From Multifurca ochricompacta (taxonomy: Eukaryota > Basidiomycota > Agaricomycetes > Russulales > Russulaceae): a DNA stretch of 64,000 bases. The notes beneath the pieces are model-generated. The model ran no database searches. It saw only the letters and a list, made by a program, of their open reading frames with translations, and was not told the DNA's origin. Numbering within the stretch: the first letter of the stretch is position 1; each line of letters starts with the position of its first letter. The position numbers were made by a program, and so were the translations under genes. The stretch is taken from NCBI GenBank assembly GCA_022496185.1, contig WTXG01000172.1, positions 1 through 64,000 of the forward strand. Direction: 5' to 3'. This document shows positions 20,911 through 31,462 of the stretch, piece after piece.

Positions 20911-21158
20911 GCTAAAATGATTTAATTGCTTACATCAGCGTACCTCCACATGCGCTCTTTGGTGACTTCTGTTCCATGTGAGCGATAAATTCAATTACAC
21001 AAAAGAAATTAGAGATGTACTGTTACAGCGATCTCACATCAGAAGGACAGGAGCACCACACAATGGCTGGAAGGTATGTAACAGACACATCGACATCTAT
21101 CACGTTGCCTCAATTAAGGTCTCCATAGCTCACATTTAAGGTAGGCCGGCGTGCGGTG

Positions 21159-21365
21159 TGTGGAAACGCAGCCTGATAAATCTGGTCAAAACAACTGCAT
21201 TGTAAGATATAAAAATACTGTTCTTAAATACTGTAAAGACTGCTGTGCTGTGATCATAAGGAATGTACTTAATCATAATAAATGAGTGTAAATATCATCT
21301 TGCACTGCCAACACCGGTCACCTCTGATCCGGTCCGGCCAACTCTGATCCGTTACCGGCTCAACA
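21159..21365 (-). repeat. Copia-1 3' LTR
   Basis: 207 bp, TG...CA. Just inside it, 21366-21376 read on the minus strand gives CACGGGGGGA, a plausible polypurine tract. Confidence 0.95.
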
Positions 21366-21432
21366 TCCCCCCGTGATTAAGACAATCCTAGAGTAGTCCT
21401 AATCCAGAGACGAAATCCATAAGATCCCTGAG

Positions 21433-22730
21433 TCAGCAAGGAGAAAAAATGTAGAATGGAAAGTCATCGGCATTGTCTCCAAGGCTGGAGTCCGAATAGC
21501 CGACAAGACCGTTTCCGCGCGCTCCATCGTAGTATAGCCGAAGATCAGCTGTACTGTTTAGATAACCCAGTACGTACTTGACAAGTTGTAGATGTTGCGA
21601 GGAAGGGTTTGCTGCGTACTGCGCAAGGCGCGCTATAGCAAAAGAAACAAATGGGCGGGTCCCAACTTGCACAAACAGCAGGCTCCCAATTATTTGTTGA
21701 AAATGTGTGATCTCTGTTTGAGTAGCCTGTTCAGTGTGCTTTACCAAGTGGACATCTGCCCCAGCAGGGAGTGGTGTGCGCGCGGGGTTCGCATCCGCCA
21801 TACCAAAGCGTGCAACGATCTCTCCAATGTACCGTGATTGATCAATTTCCAGACGCGTGATGGATCTGTCGCGCGTGATCTGAACTTTCAGATATGAGTC
21901 GATCTCACCTAGATCCATCCTTTCATAGCGCTTAGATAAGATCTCCTTGATCCGGTTAACCTCCTTGAGAGTATCGCCTAAAATAGTGATGTCGTCGACA
22001 TAGAGGATTATAATTGCTGTACCCTCCCCGTCTTGGCGACGACGCACGGATACCCCGGCATCAAAAAGGGTGCGCGTGAAGCCGAGCTCCAATTAGAACT
22101 CCATGGAATTGCGAGTTCCATGCGCGTGAGGCTTGTTTGAGTCCGTAAACTGCCTTTTTTGAGTAGGCATACTTTGCCCATCTGGCCCGATGATGAAACC
22201 CTCCATGTATATTACCTCATCCAGTAGTCCGTTCAGGAGCGCCGACTTGACGTCCATTTGATGGATCTCCCAATCCCCTAGCGCGGCCCACGCTAGTAAC
22301 AGTCCCAATGACTCGAACCGGGCTACTGGAGAAAACATTTCATCATGTCAATTCCCTGAATCTGTGTGAATCCCTTAGCTACCAAGCACGCGCGAAAGCG
22401 TCCATCAGCTTTGCGCTTGAAAACCCACTTGGACTTCACAGCCTTCCGATTGGCCAGTAAGTCCACCAGTGTCCAAGTTCCATTTCTGGCTAGTGCGTCC
22501 ATTTCATATTGGCACGCGTCCTGCCAGTCGCTAGCATAGTCAGACTTTATTGACGTGAGCGGATCACAATATGCAGCCGCCGCGAGCAAAGCATGTTGCC
22601 CGAGTTGCCCATCCTCACCTGGATTCCTGCGAGGCAGTCTCCGAGGGGGCGCATCCTCCAAAATGGGGACAACGGTCCGCTGAATCCGGAGAATCCGGTT
22701 TCGCGGTGCACGGGGTGGGGGCTCTTGCAT
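21433..22730 (-). pseudogene. Copia-1 reverse transcriptase-RNase H remnant
   Basis: Three successive minus-strand frames (22730-22323, 22338-22093, 22092-21433) make one Copia pol region with two breaks. Segments: WQDACQYEMDALARNGTWTLVDL and KSKWVFKRKADGRFRACLVAKGFTQ; FSPVARFESLGLLLAWAA and IHQMDVKSALLNGLLDEVIYME; then the YVDD box (IILYVDDITILGD) and SLLFVQVGTRPFVSFAIARLAQYAANPS. RNase H is truncated soon after GLVGYSDSSLGDNADD. The break at about 22093 removes the usual DYCVY-type segment. It is not translatable as one protein. Confidence 0.9.
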
Positions 22731-23238
22731 TGCGGGGCGTGAAGGCGGGATAGTCTAGACTGTATTACCAGAACTTGAGGTTTGCTGTATAGCAACCGGG
22801 GATGGCGTCCTTGGCGGATCGACCTCCCCTTGAGCTTGAGTAGGGACAACCATAGGGAATGTAATGGCCAGGATTGATCGGAACGAATGGACGGCTCACC
22901 ATTGTTCCGAAACAGAAAGGAGCTGTCAGACCCAGATCGTGAAGACCGATCAAACCCCGATGTATCCAACTGTACGCTCTGAACCCACAAAGGGTCCAGT
23001 CCCTATTAGGAATTGCTCACACGTGCTTCAGCGTCGCCACGCTCCCTCGCACAGCTCGCGCGAAGCCCGGTGAAGGGCCCAGTCTACACCGATCCACCGG
23101 TTCCAGGAGCCGGGGAATAGGGTTTCACAAGTAACAGAGGCTTGCCTTTTCCGGGAGATATCAAGTGTGCGTGTTCTGAAAAGGAAGCTTGTGTAATAAA
23201 TGTCGATCTTCTTCTGGATAATTTAGTTACGCCCAGCA

Positions 23239-23250
23239 GGGCCCATAACC
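23239..23250 (-). other. Copia-1 primer-binding site, half-tRNA-iMet type
   Basis: The plus-strand text GGGCCCATAACC abuts the 5' LTR (23251). It equals the anticodon-arm sequence of eukaryotic initiator tRNA-Met, so the element's own strand is complementary to it. This is the internal-tRNA (half-tRNA) priming known for Drosophila copia. Confidence 0.7.
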
Positions 23251-23457
23251 TGTGGAAACGCAGCCTGATAAATCTGGTCAAAACAACTGCATTGTAAGAT
23301 ATAAAAATACTGTTCTTAAATACTGTAAAGACTGCTGTGCTGTGATCATAAGGAATGTACTTAATCATAATAAATGAGTGTAAATATCATCTTGCACTGC
23401 CAACACCGGTCACCTCTGATCCGGTCCGGCCAACTCTGATCCGTTACCGGCTCAACA
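23251..23457 (-). repeat. Copia-1 5' LTR
   Basis: 207 bp; I found no difference from the copy at 21159-21365. Between the primer site and the pol remnant (22740-23238) no intact gag or integrase is visible. Confidence 0.95.
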
Positions 23458-25230
23458 CGGTGACGAACTTTTCAACAGGCACTGACTCTCGAGAGTCCTC
23501 GAAACGAAGCACCCGCAGTGCTGGTAACACTTCCATGACCGGGCCATCAGCAGTGTCCTCTAGCGCATGTGCAACAAGTGGGCCCAGAGATTCAGAGACA
23601 TATAGGCTCCTCACAGCAGTAAAGGGGCGAAAGAGCTCGAGCCACTCTGTGGCACCTATCTCCTCTTGTCTCGCTGGCTGTGGAAAACATCCGTGGATTC
23701 TGAGCTCTTCCACACGGGAGAAGAGAGTGGAAGACTGGTTGCATATCTCTGCCATAGAAGAGACTTGCCAGTCGAGCGGTTTGCATGCGATCCCCAGCGA
23801 TAGGTGTTCAGGAGTGTCCGTCCTTCCTGGCTGAGAGAGGATGATGCCTTTCTCGAAAGATTCCAACGTCACTCTGCCGAATCCCCTGAACCTTTCTGCG
23901 CGGGAGATAAACTGATGGAGTTGAGGGACGTCGAAGATGAGTTGATTGAATAATATTACATGGAAGTCGCCGAGCGCGGGGGCCTCAATACCGGCAACGA
24001 CATCTTCCAGGTACTCGCTGATGCCATAAAATGTGAAATGAGTGAGAGAGGAAAGGACGGCGCGTCTGAGTGGAGGCACACTTCTCCGATTTGGGCGGGA
24101 AGACGGAGAAGTGAACTCTATGTCAAGTGATTTGAGCTGGGTCATCGCCGACAGGCTCGTGATGAGCGATTCGGGTGAAAAGTACCCGGCGCTTGGAATT
24201 CTCAGAAGTTGAAGGACAACAAGGTCCTTGGTCGACAACAGAAACTTCGGCAACATAGGAAAGGGATTCGATCGAAGAAAAGAACCCGTAAGCGCGGTGC
24301 TGATTCACAAACAATTGTGCTGGGGAGGGTCAACAGTTCGCCTCCATCGTGCGATATGAGCAAAAAGTACTCGAGAGCTGGAAACGGTTGCTGTTTCAGA
24401 GCCGCCAACTTGTCAAATAGTGACTGTGTTAAAACGAGTTGGATTTTATACGTGCGAGCAGGGTGTTCGAGCGCGGCGATGATGTTATCTTCATCTTTCA
24501 AAGCCGGAGGCGGGCGCCCCACGACACCACCGTACTGTATGCTGATGGGTAACGCTGGCCAGCAGTCCAGAGTTCTCCGAACAGGCGTTCCATTTGTGCA
24601 GAGAAGTCGCAGGTCGAGACGATGGGGTGACGCGAAAATAAGATATCGCCATCTTCTACATACGTGTGTGAGCCTGTGCCATTGCCAGGTGCCGACAATT
24701 AGGCCGTTTGGAAAAAAGAAATGCAAATAGCGATTGGATGTGTCTAGGTTGACATTGTCGGACAGTGAATTAATGGCGGAAAGCCGACAACGATTGAATA
24801 TTTCTAGGAGGATATTGTCGGACAGCGAATTAATGGCCACGCCAGTGCCTGTGGCCAGACAAGAGTCAGTGTTTGTTCCTGGCGCATGAAGAGAGCTGCT
24901 ATGCTCGCCAGTTTTTTTCTCATTGACTTTAGAGAATAGACGGTGGATTGCGTCGTTGACCCTGGAGATGTCGCGAGTTGGGGAGAGTCTTAGAACACGA
25001 GAAGTAGCACGATCACGATTCGAAGATCTGTGGATGCCCTGTCAGCTCAGCTCTGGTTTCGCATCTATAGAATTGTTCGGGCGCACTGTTGGAAGCTCAT
25101 TGATGGAAGATGGAACCAAAGTGGACACGAGGCAGAGGCAGAGCACCGGCTCTTATATACGTTTTGGGGGCGCTCTTTTGTTTGAATAGCAGCCGGGACA
25201 TTGACACCGGAGATGGGGGCCCGGATAGAC

Positions 25231-26144
25231 TATCAGCCTGCAGGAGAAGACTGAGCTAAATCTTTGGGTAAGCCCCAACGTCAGTATCATTTCACCACAG
25301 AGAATGGGGGGAAATAATAATAGAAAAAAACTCTACTCCCGCCACACAACCTCCACTGCTCTCAGGTGGGCAGTTGTTCATCCCTTTGTGAGCGACTACA
25401 CCCCAGCGATTCAGTATCGGACATCCCACGCGACCTCCTCCCTTCACTAAATGGGCATCCTAGAACGTGGGTTCCTGGCATGGGATGTGTGGCTGTGGCG
25501 CTATCTCCTCTTATCGAGCGCAAAGGTTCATTTGGAATGATGCGTCCCAGAGAAAAACCAGGGATTGAAGGGCTTGACATGTGTCGCACCGTGCTCACTC
25601 ACTTTTTCACAGGACCAGGAACAAATAGACACATATAGACACAAATATAGTTGACTTGAGGGGCCAAGCCAACTCGCCGGTGCTGCTCCATCACCATCAT
25701 CACCTCTTTCGGGGAATGATCTTCTAATGATCACTCAGGCAATCAATTTTGTGAGAATATACCTGCAAAGTGGGGACGATGTGAGGAAGTCAGAAGGGTA
25801 AGGGTAGGTTGTGATAAGATTATAGACAGGATTTAAGAAGTGGAGGCAATTCAAGACAGTTATTGACACAAGTGAACTTAGAGGTTTTATATACAATTTA
25901 TGCTACAATAAGAGTTCTTTTAAAATATCATGAAGTCGCACTTGTAATGTAACAATATTCAAAAAAAGTACCAAGATGATGTAGTGCTATCGCATTTATC
26001 AACTGGATCTAAGCCTCTCAAAACCAATAAGGTGAGATAGTTAGTAGTACTGTAGTATCTAAGTATAAGCCTGCAGCATGCTAACGCCCAAACTATCCTT
26101 ACAACAACTTAGATGGTGATACCCTAGCTAAATGCTGTCCTTCA
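25231..26144. other. Intergenic stretch without a recognised gene
   Basis: A 90-codon plus-strand frame (25366-25638) has no recognisable domain and no promoter that I can support. 25920-26080 is a reversed, diverged copy of about 14250-14340. Confidence 0.4.
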
Positions 26145-26169
26145 TACATACATACATACATACATACAA
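26145..26169. repeat. (CATA)n microsatellite
   Basis: About six uninterrupted ATAC units. Confidence 0.9.
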
Positions 26170-26261
26170 AGTAGTTCCCTTGACTTTCAGAATACCATTG
26201 AAAAGATGCCACTCTGAAAAAAGTTCCATATTTGTAGTTCTACACATTGATCCTCGCACTG

Positions 26262-27502
26262 TAGGGCTGCGCGCCGTACCCGTACCGTGCCAGCTCAGGT
26301 CAATCATCGAGGCGGACGGTTACGGGTACGGAAAATGCCGTCCGAATCCTTCAAAAAACGGCCATAGACGGCATTAGACGGCATGGACAGCAGGGCTTTA
26401 ATCTTGTCATTAAGCCACCAAAACTCCCCCACTATAGTATCTTTACCTATTTAGATAGTAGATAAGTGTTAGCTAAATATGGTAAAGATAAGAGATAAGA
26501 TAAACTAACTAATACTCACTTCAGTTTATGTGGTCAAAACTGAAGTGAACATGTACAGAATAGTGACCTTTTATACTGCTCAGAGGAGCATGACAATAAG
26601 TAGAATAAATATAGTTATTTAAATGTGACAAGACAGAAGGAATGTGTTGCGCGTGCAATGTCTCTGAATCAATTATCTGACACACTTTAGATTATCTTAT
26701 CATAATCATAAGATCAAGTCCACCCAGGAGCCCGGCTGTCCGGTCTCCAGTCCCAGTTGCAACCGGCCCATCTCAACAGCATATTATGGATTATGGAGTA
26801 GATTAGATTAGTGGATAGGGCACGATCCCCCTCCGTTGCCTGACAAGAAGCAGTTGCATCTTGCACACACAAGCTGATACTGCACTGGGTCTTGAGCTGT
26901 CTATTAGTCTATATATTTGATTTTTTTTGCCTTATTGTAATTGAATTTTGGTCCGCCAGAGTCCAATTGGAGGTATGCTCGCATTTAGGAGTTGCCTTGT
27001 GCAAGCCTGAATATAGTTCTTGGATGCCCCCTTTTGGGGCATGTTTTGGTATTGCTTCTCTAATGTCTCTTTTGTGATAATGTATGTACAATTACATTTA
27101 TTGAGGGAGTTCATGTTCCAGTATGCCCTGTTTACACCAATCACACTCACAGAAGCAAATGCAATGCTTGAAGTCCCTCTATGAGTTTCAGATTATGGCT
27201 GGTAAAGTAGATTGTTGGGTATTGTACTCATAAACTACATAAAAAGGTGCAGAATAGCCATAAGAATACACCCATTCATTGTTTTATCACTCTAAGCTTC
27301 TTGCTCATGCTACCCTGGTCAACTTTATTTTCTCTAGTAATACCGTCTACTACCATATACCGTAAAACGGCCGTACCATACCCGTACCGTACCGTCAGCG
27401 ATCCGGTGAGTACCAAAAACGGAAAGTGTACGGGTCAGCCGTACCCGTCCTTCACCGTCAAATAGACGGCCGTCACCGTCAAACGGACGGCGCGCAGCCC
27501 TA
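26262..27502. mobile_element. hAT-2: non-autonomous hAT element in ankyrin region
   Basis: 1241 bp, TSD TCGCACTG (26254-26261 and 27503-27510), TIRs TAGGGCTGCGCGCCGT and ACGGCGCGCAGCCCTA. Subterminal arrays of ACGGGTACGG and AGACGGC motifs match hAT-1, in reverse orientation. It contains the same solo LTR (about 26440-26778) as hAT-1 and no transposase. Confidence 0.9.
26440..26778 (-). repeat. LTR of TGTTGAG family inside hAT-2
   Basis: Read on the minus strand it starts TGTTGAGATGGGCC at 26778, with a TATAAAAGG at about 26570. It is near-identical over most of its length to the copy from 15589 in hAT-1. Confidence 0.65.
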
Positions 27503-29041
27503 TCGCACTGTGCTTGATCAGCCATTTCTTGACCTCCACATGTCCATTGGATGCCGCTGCCTGCAGAGCATATCCAAAATGGCCGTCCTCTGCATTAACA
27601 CCGGCGCCATGGTCAAGCAGGGTTTCACGATCTCCAAATGTCCATTTAATGCCGCTGCCTGCAGAGCATATCCATAGTGGCCTCTTATTGCATTGACATC
27701 AGCGCCATGGCTTAGCAGCCATTTCACAATTTCCATTTGGCCTATCACGCATGCCGCTTGTAATGGTGTATCATATCTGCCACCTCGAGAATTTATACCC
27801 CAGGTTGCTTAATCCCCAGATATTCCATCAGCCCAGGGAAGCTGCAGAGAGCCACGTAGTATATTGGGTGTACCGAAGTATCTTCTGCCCCCTCCTCCTC
27901 GATGAGTCCAAGTCATATATTCCGATCCAAACTAGGAAGTGGGTCCTGTCTGGGTCAAAAAAGATCTCCATTCCATTTCGTATATCCAGGGAGACATCCT
28001 CGAATCGTGCGTGAACATATTTTCCCGCGTATCGAGACAACGGGAAGTTCTCGATAGTATTGGTGTCCGTGATCTTGTCGAATCCGAGCAGGGTGCTCAG
28101 GCATGTCTGCGCAAGCACTCTATGCGATTCTTTGGGGAGCATATGGTAGCGCCTTTCCATCGATCTTGCCAGCCGGTCTGACGTCAGGAATTCCCGCACA
28201 GAGAAGTGCGCAAACTGTACCACACGACTCTCTTCCTCTTCCTCATCGTTATTGACAATGACAACCAAGCTGGAACATGTGGACAGTACAGCTCCGCCAG
28301 AATCCACGTCTCGCCAAGTCACGTCACGCGTTGGCATATTGCAGCCTTGAAATTGAATTCAAGCATCGCTACAGCCTCCTCAACTCGGAGTGGACGAGCA
28401 GAGAACGCAAGGCGTTGGAATAGACGATGGGCAAACTTCCAGTCCTTCTCGTCAATCCTCCGTAGCGTGGCATCATATGTTTCATTCAGTGTTTCTGGGA
28501 GTGATTCGAGCGTCGAATGGAAGTTCCTCGGTCGACAGCGGCGTAATGTCTCCAGTTGGCAGAAAACCCATCTGAACCTAAACCACAAGATGAATAATGA
28601 TAGCGAAATAAATATTCCTTTTGGTTTGAAGCTTACATTCCGTTTGCCTTTTCCGAGAGCATATCTATCATGAGTTTCTTTCTCTCCACCTCCCACACCC
28701 TCATTTTTAGGTCCGTGTTGACGGTCGAGTGGATATATTTGAAGATGTCCCGCGGCTAGTAACGCAGATCCTTAAATTTTGGAGGTGGAGGTCAACAAGT
28801 TCTTTGACATGGTCCAATACTTCTTCGCGTTTAGACGGCATTCCAGTGAGGGGATATTCATCGAGGGCATCGGGCTGCTTCTGGCCATTATCATGTTTCG
28901 AGTACAACTGAGAGACGATGGATTTGTCTCGAAAGTCGCAATAAAAGTATGCCAAGTAGGCAGATCCTGCAGAACGCAGATGCTGGACATCCTCAACGAT
29001 GGTGGAACTGTCCATCCAAATGAGTGCTGGTGATACCAACT

Positions 29042-30212
29042 CTAATTATATTTCACAGTTAAGGAATCACCTGCGAGCTGACGCGCAGCGGTGAACTGCG
29101 GGATAGATATCGATTTGGAAGTACATCCATAATGAAGGATCTTTAACTCTGGTAATATTTCCAAAGATGGGTCACTAGCACTCTGTTCCAGTCCAGAAGC
29201 GACATGAGGCCCCGGTTCCTTAGATACGTATAACATCTTCACGGCGGTGAATGAACGGAAAAGATCGAGCCATTCTGTGCCGGTGGAGTCTAAATCAGCT
29301 TGCCAACTTGGTCGTAGTGATTTTGTAGACAGCATGAGCTCTTGTATAGCAGATGTGAGAGGGAAGGATTGGTTACATATTTGGGCGATAGAGGAAAGCT
29401 GCCAATCGATCGGGTCGCATATGATTGTCCACGAAAGAGATGGGCGCAGGTGGTGGACAGTAGTAGTCGTCAAGCCCACAGATCGAATGTCGATCGAGAC
29501 TTTGCGAGTCGACCCATCGAAGGACACATCCGCTTTATTGAAAGAATCGAGCCTTTCTGTGCGGCTGATGAGATGGGAAAGTTGTGAACTTGAAATATGA
29601 GCTGATTGAAGAATGTGGTGCGAAGGTCGACGAGTTGTGGAGCATCGATTCGAGCGATCAAGTCTTCGAAATACTCGCTGGTACCACGAAATAAGAATTT
29701 ACCGAGAGCGGGGAGGACGATGCGTATGGATGATGGAGGTGGAGGTCGAGTCGGCGTCGGCGTCGGTGATTGGAATAATATGTTGAGGAGTGCGAGATAG
29801 GCAAGGAAGATAAGCATTGATTAACCATCAGATCGGGTGAGATGTATCCACCGATCGGTATGTTATCGAGATAAAGAAAGACAAGATCACGAGTTGACAA
29901 AAGAAGCTTTGGTAATCCCGGAAATGGAATTCCACGCAAAGTGAATCTCCAAAGACGCGGGGCGGATCCACCCAAGAAGTTGTCAGGAAGGGTAATGGTG
30001 ATCCCATTTTCGGACTCGGACGACGAGGAAAGGTAAAGATGGATCAGCACTGGAAATGGATGGTGCATCGCTTTGGCGATCTTGACGATCATTCCCATGT
30101 CGATCTTGGATATGCGATCTGCACCGAGTTGGAGGGTTGTGATGATATCATCCTCATCTTCTTTTTCTCTAGGCAGACCCAGATCGGGATTGAAATCTAT
30201 GGTGATAGGCAA
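29042..30212 (-). pseudogene. F-box family relic F3 (no F-box, two frameshifts)
   Basis: Three overlapping minus-strand frames (30212-29658, 29817-29470, 29527-29042) reproduce the F-box paralogs from the DEDDIITTLQ segment to the C-terminus (ISIPQFTAARQLAGDSLTVKYN and stop). The N-terminal F-box itself is missing: at about 30215-30240 the homology stops against an inverted fragment (F3b). Two 1-nt type shifts occur near 29740 and 29500. Confidence 0.8.
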
Positions 30213-30239
30213 TCCAAAGACTTCACCGCTCTTTTTCCT

Positions 30240-30628
30240 TGTTTACAAACTATGCCATTCCTGCCGAGAGCTCAGCATCTTTCCTGTATCACCTGGATAT
30301 GCGACCAATTGTCTCCTCTCCGCTCCCATTTACAAGAGCTCAAAATCTATGGTTGCCAGCGACGCAGTTGGCAAGATATCTCGGAATGGCTCGACTTTTT
30401 GCGTCTATTCCCACTGTGTACAGCCTGACTGTACAAGCGGAGATGTGGCCCCATGTCGCTGCTGTTCAGGAAGAGCTGAATGAAGACTCGGCGATGGGAA
30501 TTTTACCGTCCTTGACCGAGCTTCGGATTGACAACTTTGGCAACCTCACGACGTACCCGGTCGAACGGTTCATCACCGCGGGCCGGAACTTAGGTCACCT
30601 CATAATATCTTATCGTGAGGATGACTAG
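30240..30628 (+). pseudogene. F-box family C-terminal fragment F3b, inverted
   Basis: Plus-strand C-terminal quarter of another paralog: ICDQLSPLRSHLQELKIYGC, then a frame change, then ILPSLTELRIDNFGNL and YPVERFITAGRNLGHLIISYREDD and stop TAG at 30626. It is joined head to head to F3, so the pair looks like a rearrangement breakpoint. Confidence 0.75.
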
Positions 30629-30794
30629 AGGAGGACTGGTTTTGGTTCGAAGGAGTATTTAAGAGATGTTCCAAGTGTGAGTCTGCCGTTGTGTATTTAG
30701 GATTCATCCCACAAGCAGCCAATGCGCATCTGTGTGCTACTACTGTGCTTGGTGATGTACTTGAATGGCGTCTGGTACATGTTCGTGTTACCCA

Positions 30795-31462
30795 TGTAAG
30801 GAAGGTGTGAGCGTTGGGCATGAAACCTTCGGCCTCCTCCACTTTGGGTTAATTCTTCGTACGAGCCCTGGACTAGAAATTTTCATCTCATTTTCAGACA
30901 CTCTTTACTATACTTCAAGACGATTAATGCGGTGCGAGTTTCAGGTTTCATCTTATCAGTCTGCACTCCGGGCCGGCTGCCCGTCCATTCCCTAGCATTA
31001 ATTTTCTCATTTTCGTCCACTCCTTACAAACTGTTTCATATCTTAACCGTCGCCTGCACTTCGCCTGCACTTCACCATCTTCAGGACCTGGTCTTTTCCT
31101 TGCTTGTCTTTTTCCTTCTTACCAAATTTGCCCTCTTTGTCTCTCTTTTACTATACCGCTCCTTTCAAATCTGGACTCTCAACAAGTATATAAAGGTAAC
31201 TATTCTGCTTGTAGTAGAGTTAGCAACCAGCAATCTAGCTTCTCTCTCTCTCTCTCTCTCTTTGTGTGCAAAAGAACAGTTATCGAACAAGGCGCAAGGT
31301 CAATCGGAACCATCGGCACCGTCATCAGTAACATTCAGCACGATCCAACGCTCATCAACTTCATTGCGTCGCGCGGGCTCTCCTCTCTCCTCCTCTCTGC
31401 TTACTGCTCACCTTACTCTCCAGGGAATTTGCTTCGCACTCACCACGAATAGGCTCTGCGCA
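30795..31462 (+). repeat. Solo LTR of the Gypsy-2 family
   Basis: Begins TGTAAGGAAGGTGTGAG and ends GGCTCTGCGCA. Flanked by CCCA on both sides (30791-30794 and after 31462). Contains a TATATAAAGG box at about 31190 followed by a (CT)n tract (31238-31262). Homologous to 55692-56396, 56735-57439 and 63776-64000. Confidence 0.85.

Larger units (their letters stand above)
21159..23457 (-). mobile_element. Copia-1: short, recent Ty1/Copia element
   Basis: 2299 bp, TSD CGGTG (21154-21158 and 23458-23462). Two 207-bp LTRs appear identical base for base. Coding sense is minus. Only the distal part of pol (RT-RNase H) remains; gag, protease and integrase were not found. The element is therefore non-autonomous yet very recently inserted, implying mobilisation by enzymes supplied from elsewhere. 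It lies inside gene F2. Confidence 0.95.
21110..24840 (-). pseudogene. F-box protein F2, frameshifted and split by Copia
   Basis: Tandem paralog of F1. Codons 24840-24202 carry the F-box (WHRLTHVCRRWRYLIFASP), here preceded by a duplicated SLSDN segment. At about 24262 a G run is one base shorter than in F1 (GGG against GGGG), shifting the frame; sense resumes at 24256-23444. About 16 codons before the end the gene is interrupted by the Copia element (21159-23457, TSD CGGTG). The remaining codons and stop lie at 21158-21110. The F1 copy gives the uninterrupted arrangement, so both lesions are specific to F2. Confidence 0.9.
26165..29039 (-). pseudogene. NACHT-ankyrin (STAND-type) protein relic
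   Basis: Minus-strand fragments in several frames follow the order of basidiomycete NACHT-ankyrin proteins. 29039-28707: STIVEDVQHLRSAGSAYLAYFYCDFRD, after the missing P-loop, then LDEYP and VTSRG. 28590-28319: FRWVFCQLETLRRC and PETLNETYDATLRRI. 28337-27828: VVQFAHFSVREFLTSDRL, a winged-helix-like end. 27748-27518: ankyrin repeats (MEIVKWLLSHGADVNA, NGHLEIVK). The ankyrin sense appears to continue beyond hAT-2 at about 26260-26165. The N-terminal P-loop part is absent, replaced by F3 at 29042, and the middle has deletions. Intact relatives are candidate fungal NLR-like self/non-self recognition proteins; this copy cannot function. Confidence 0.75.

Noticed and set aside
22571..23073. Plus-strand ORFs in Copia-1
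   Set aside because: They are shadows of the minus-strand pol remnant and its 5' leader.
26145..26169. Telomere-like or regulatory repeat
   Set aside because: It is a plain (CATA)n microsatellite, not TTAGGG-like.
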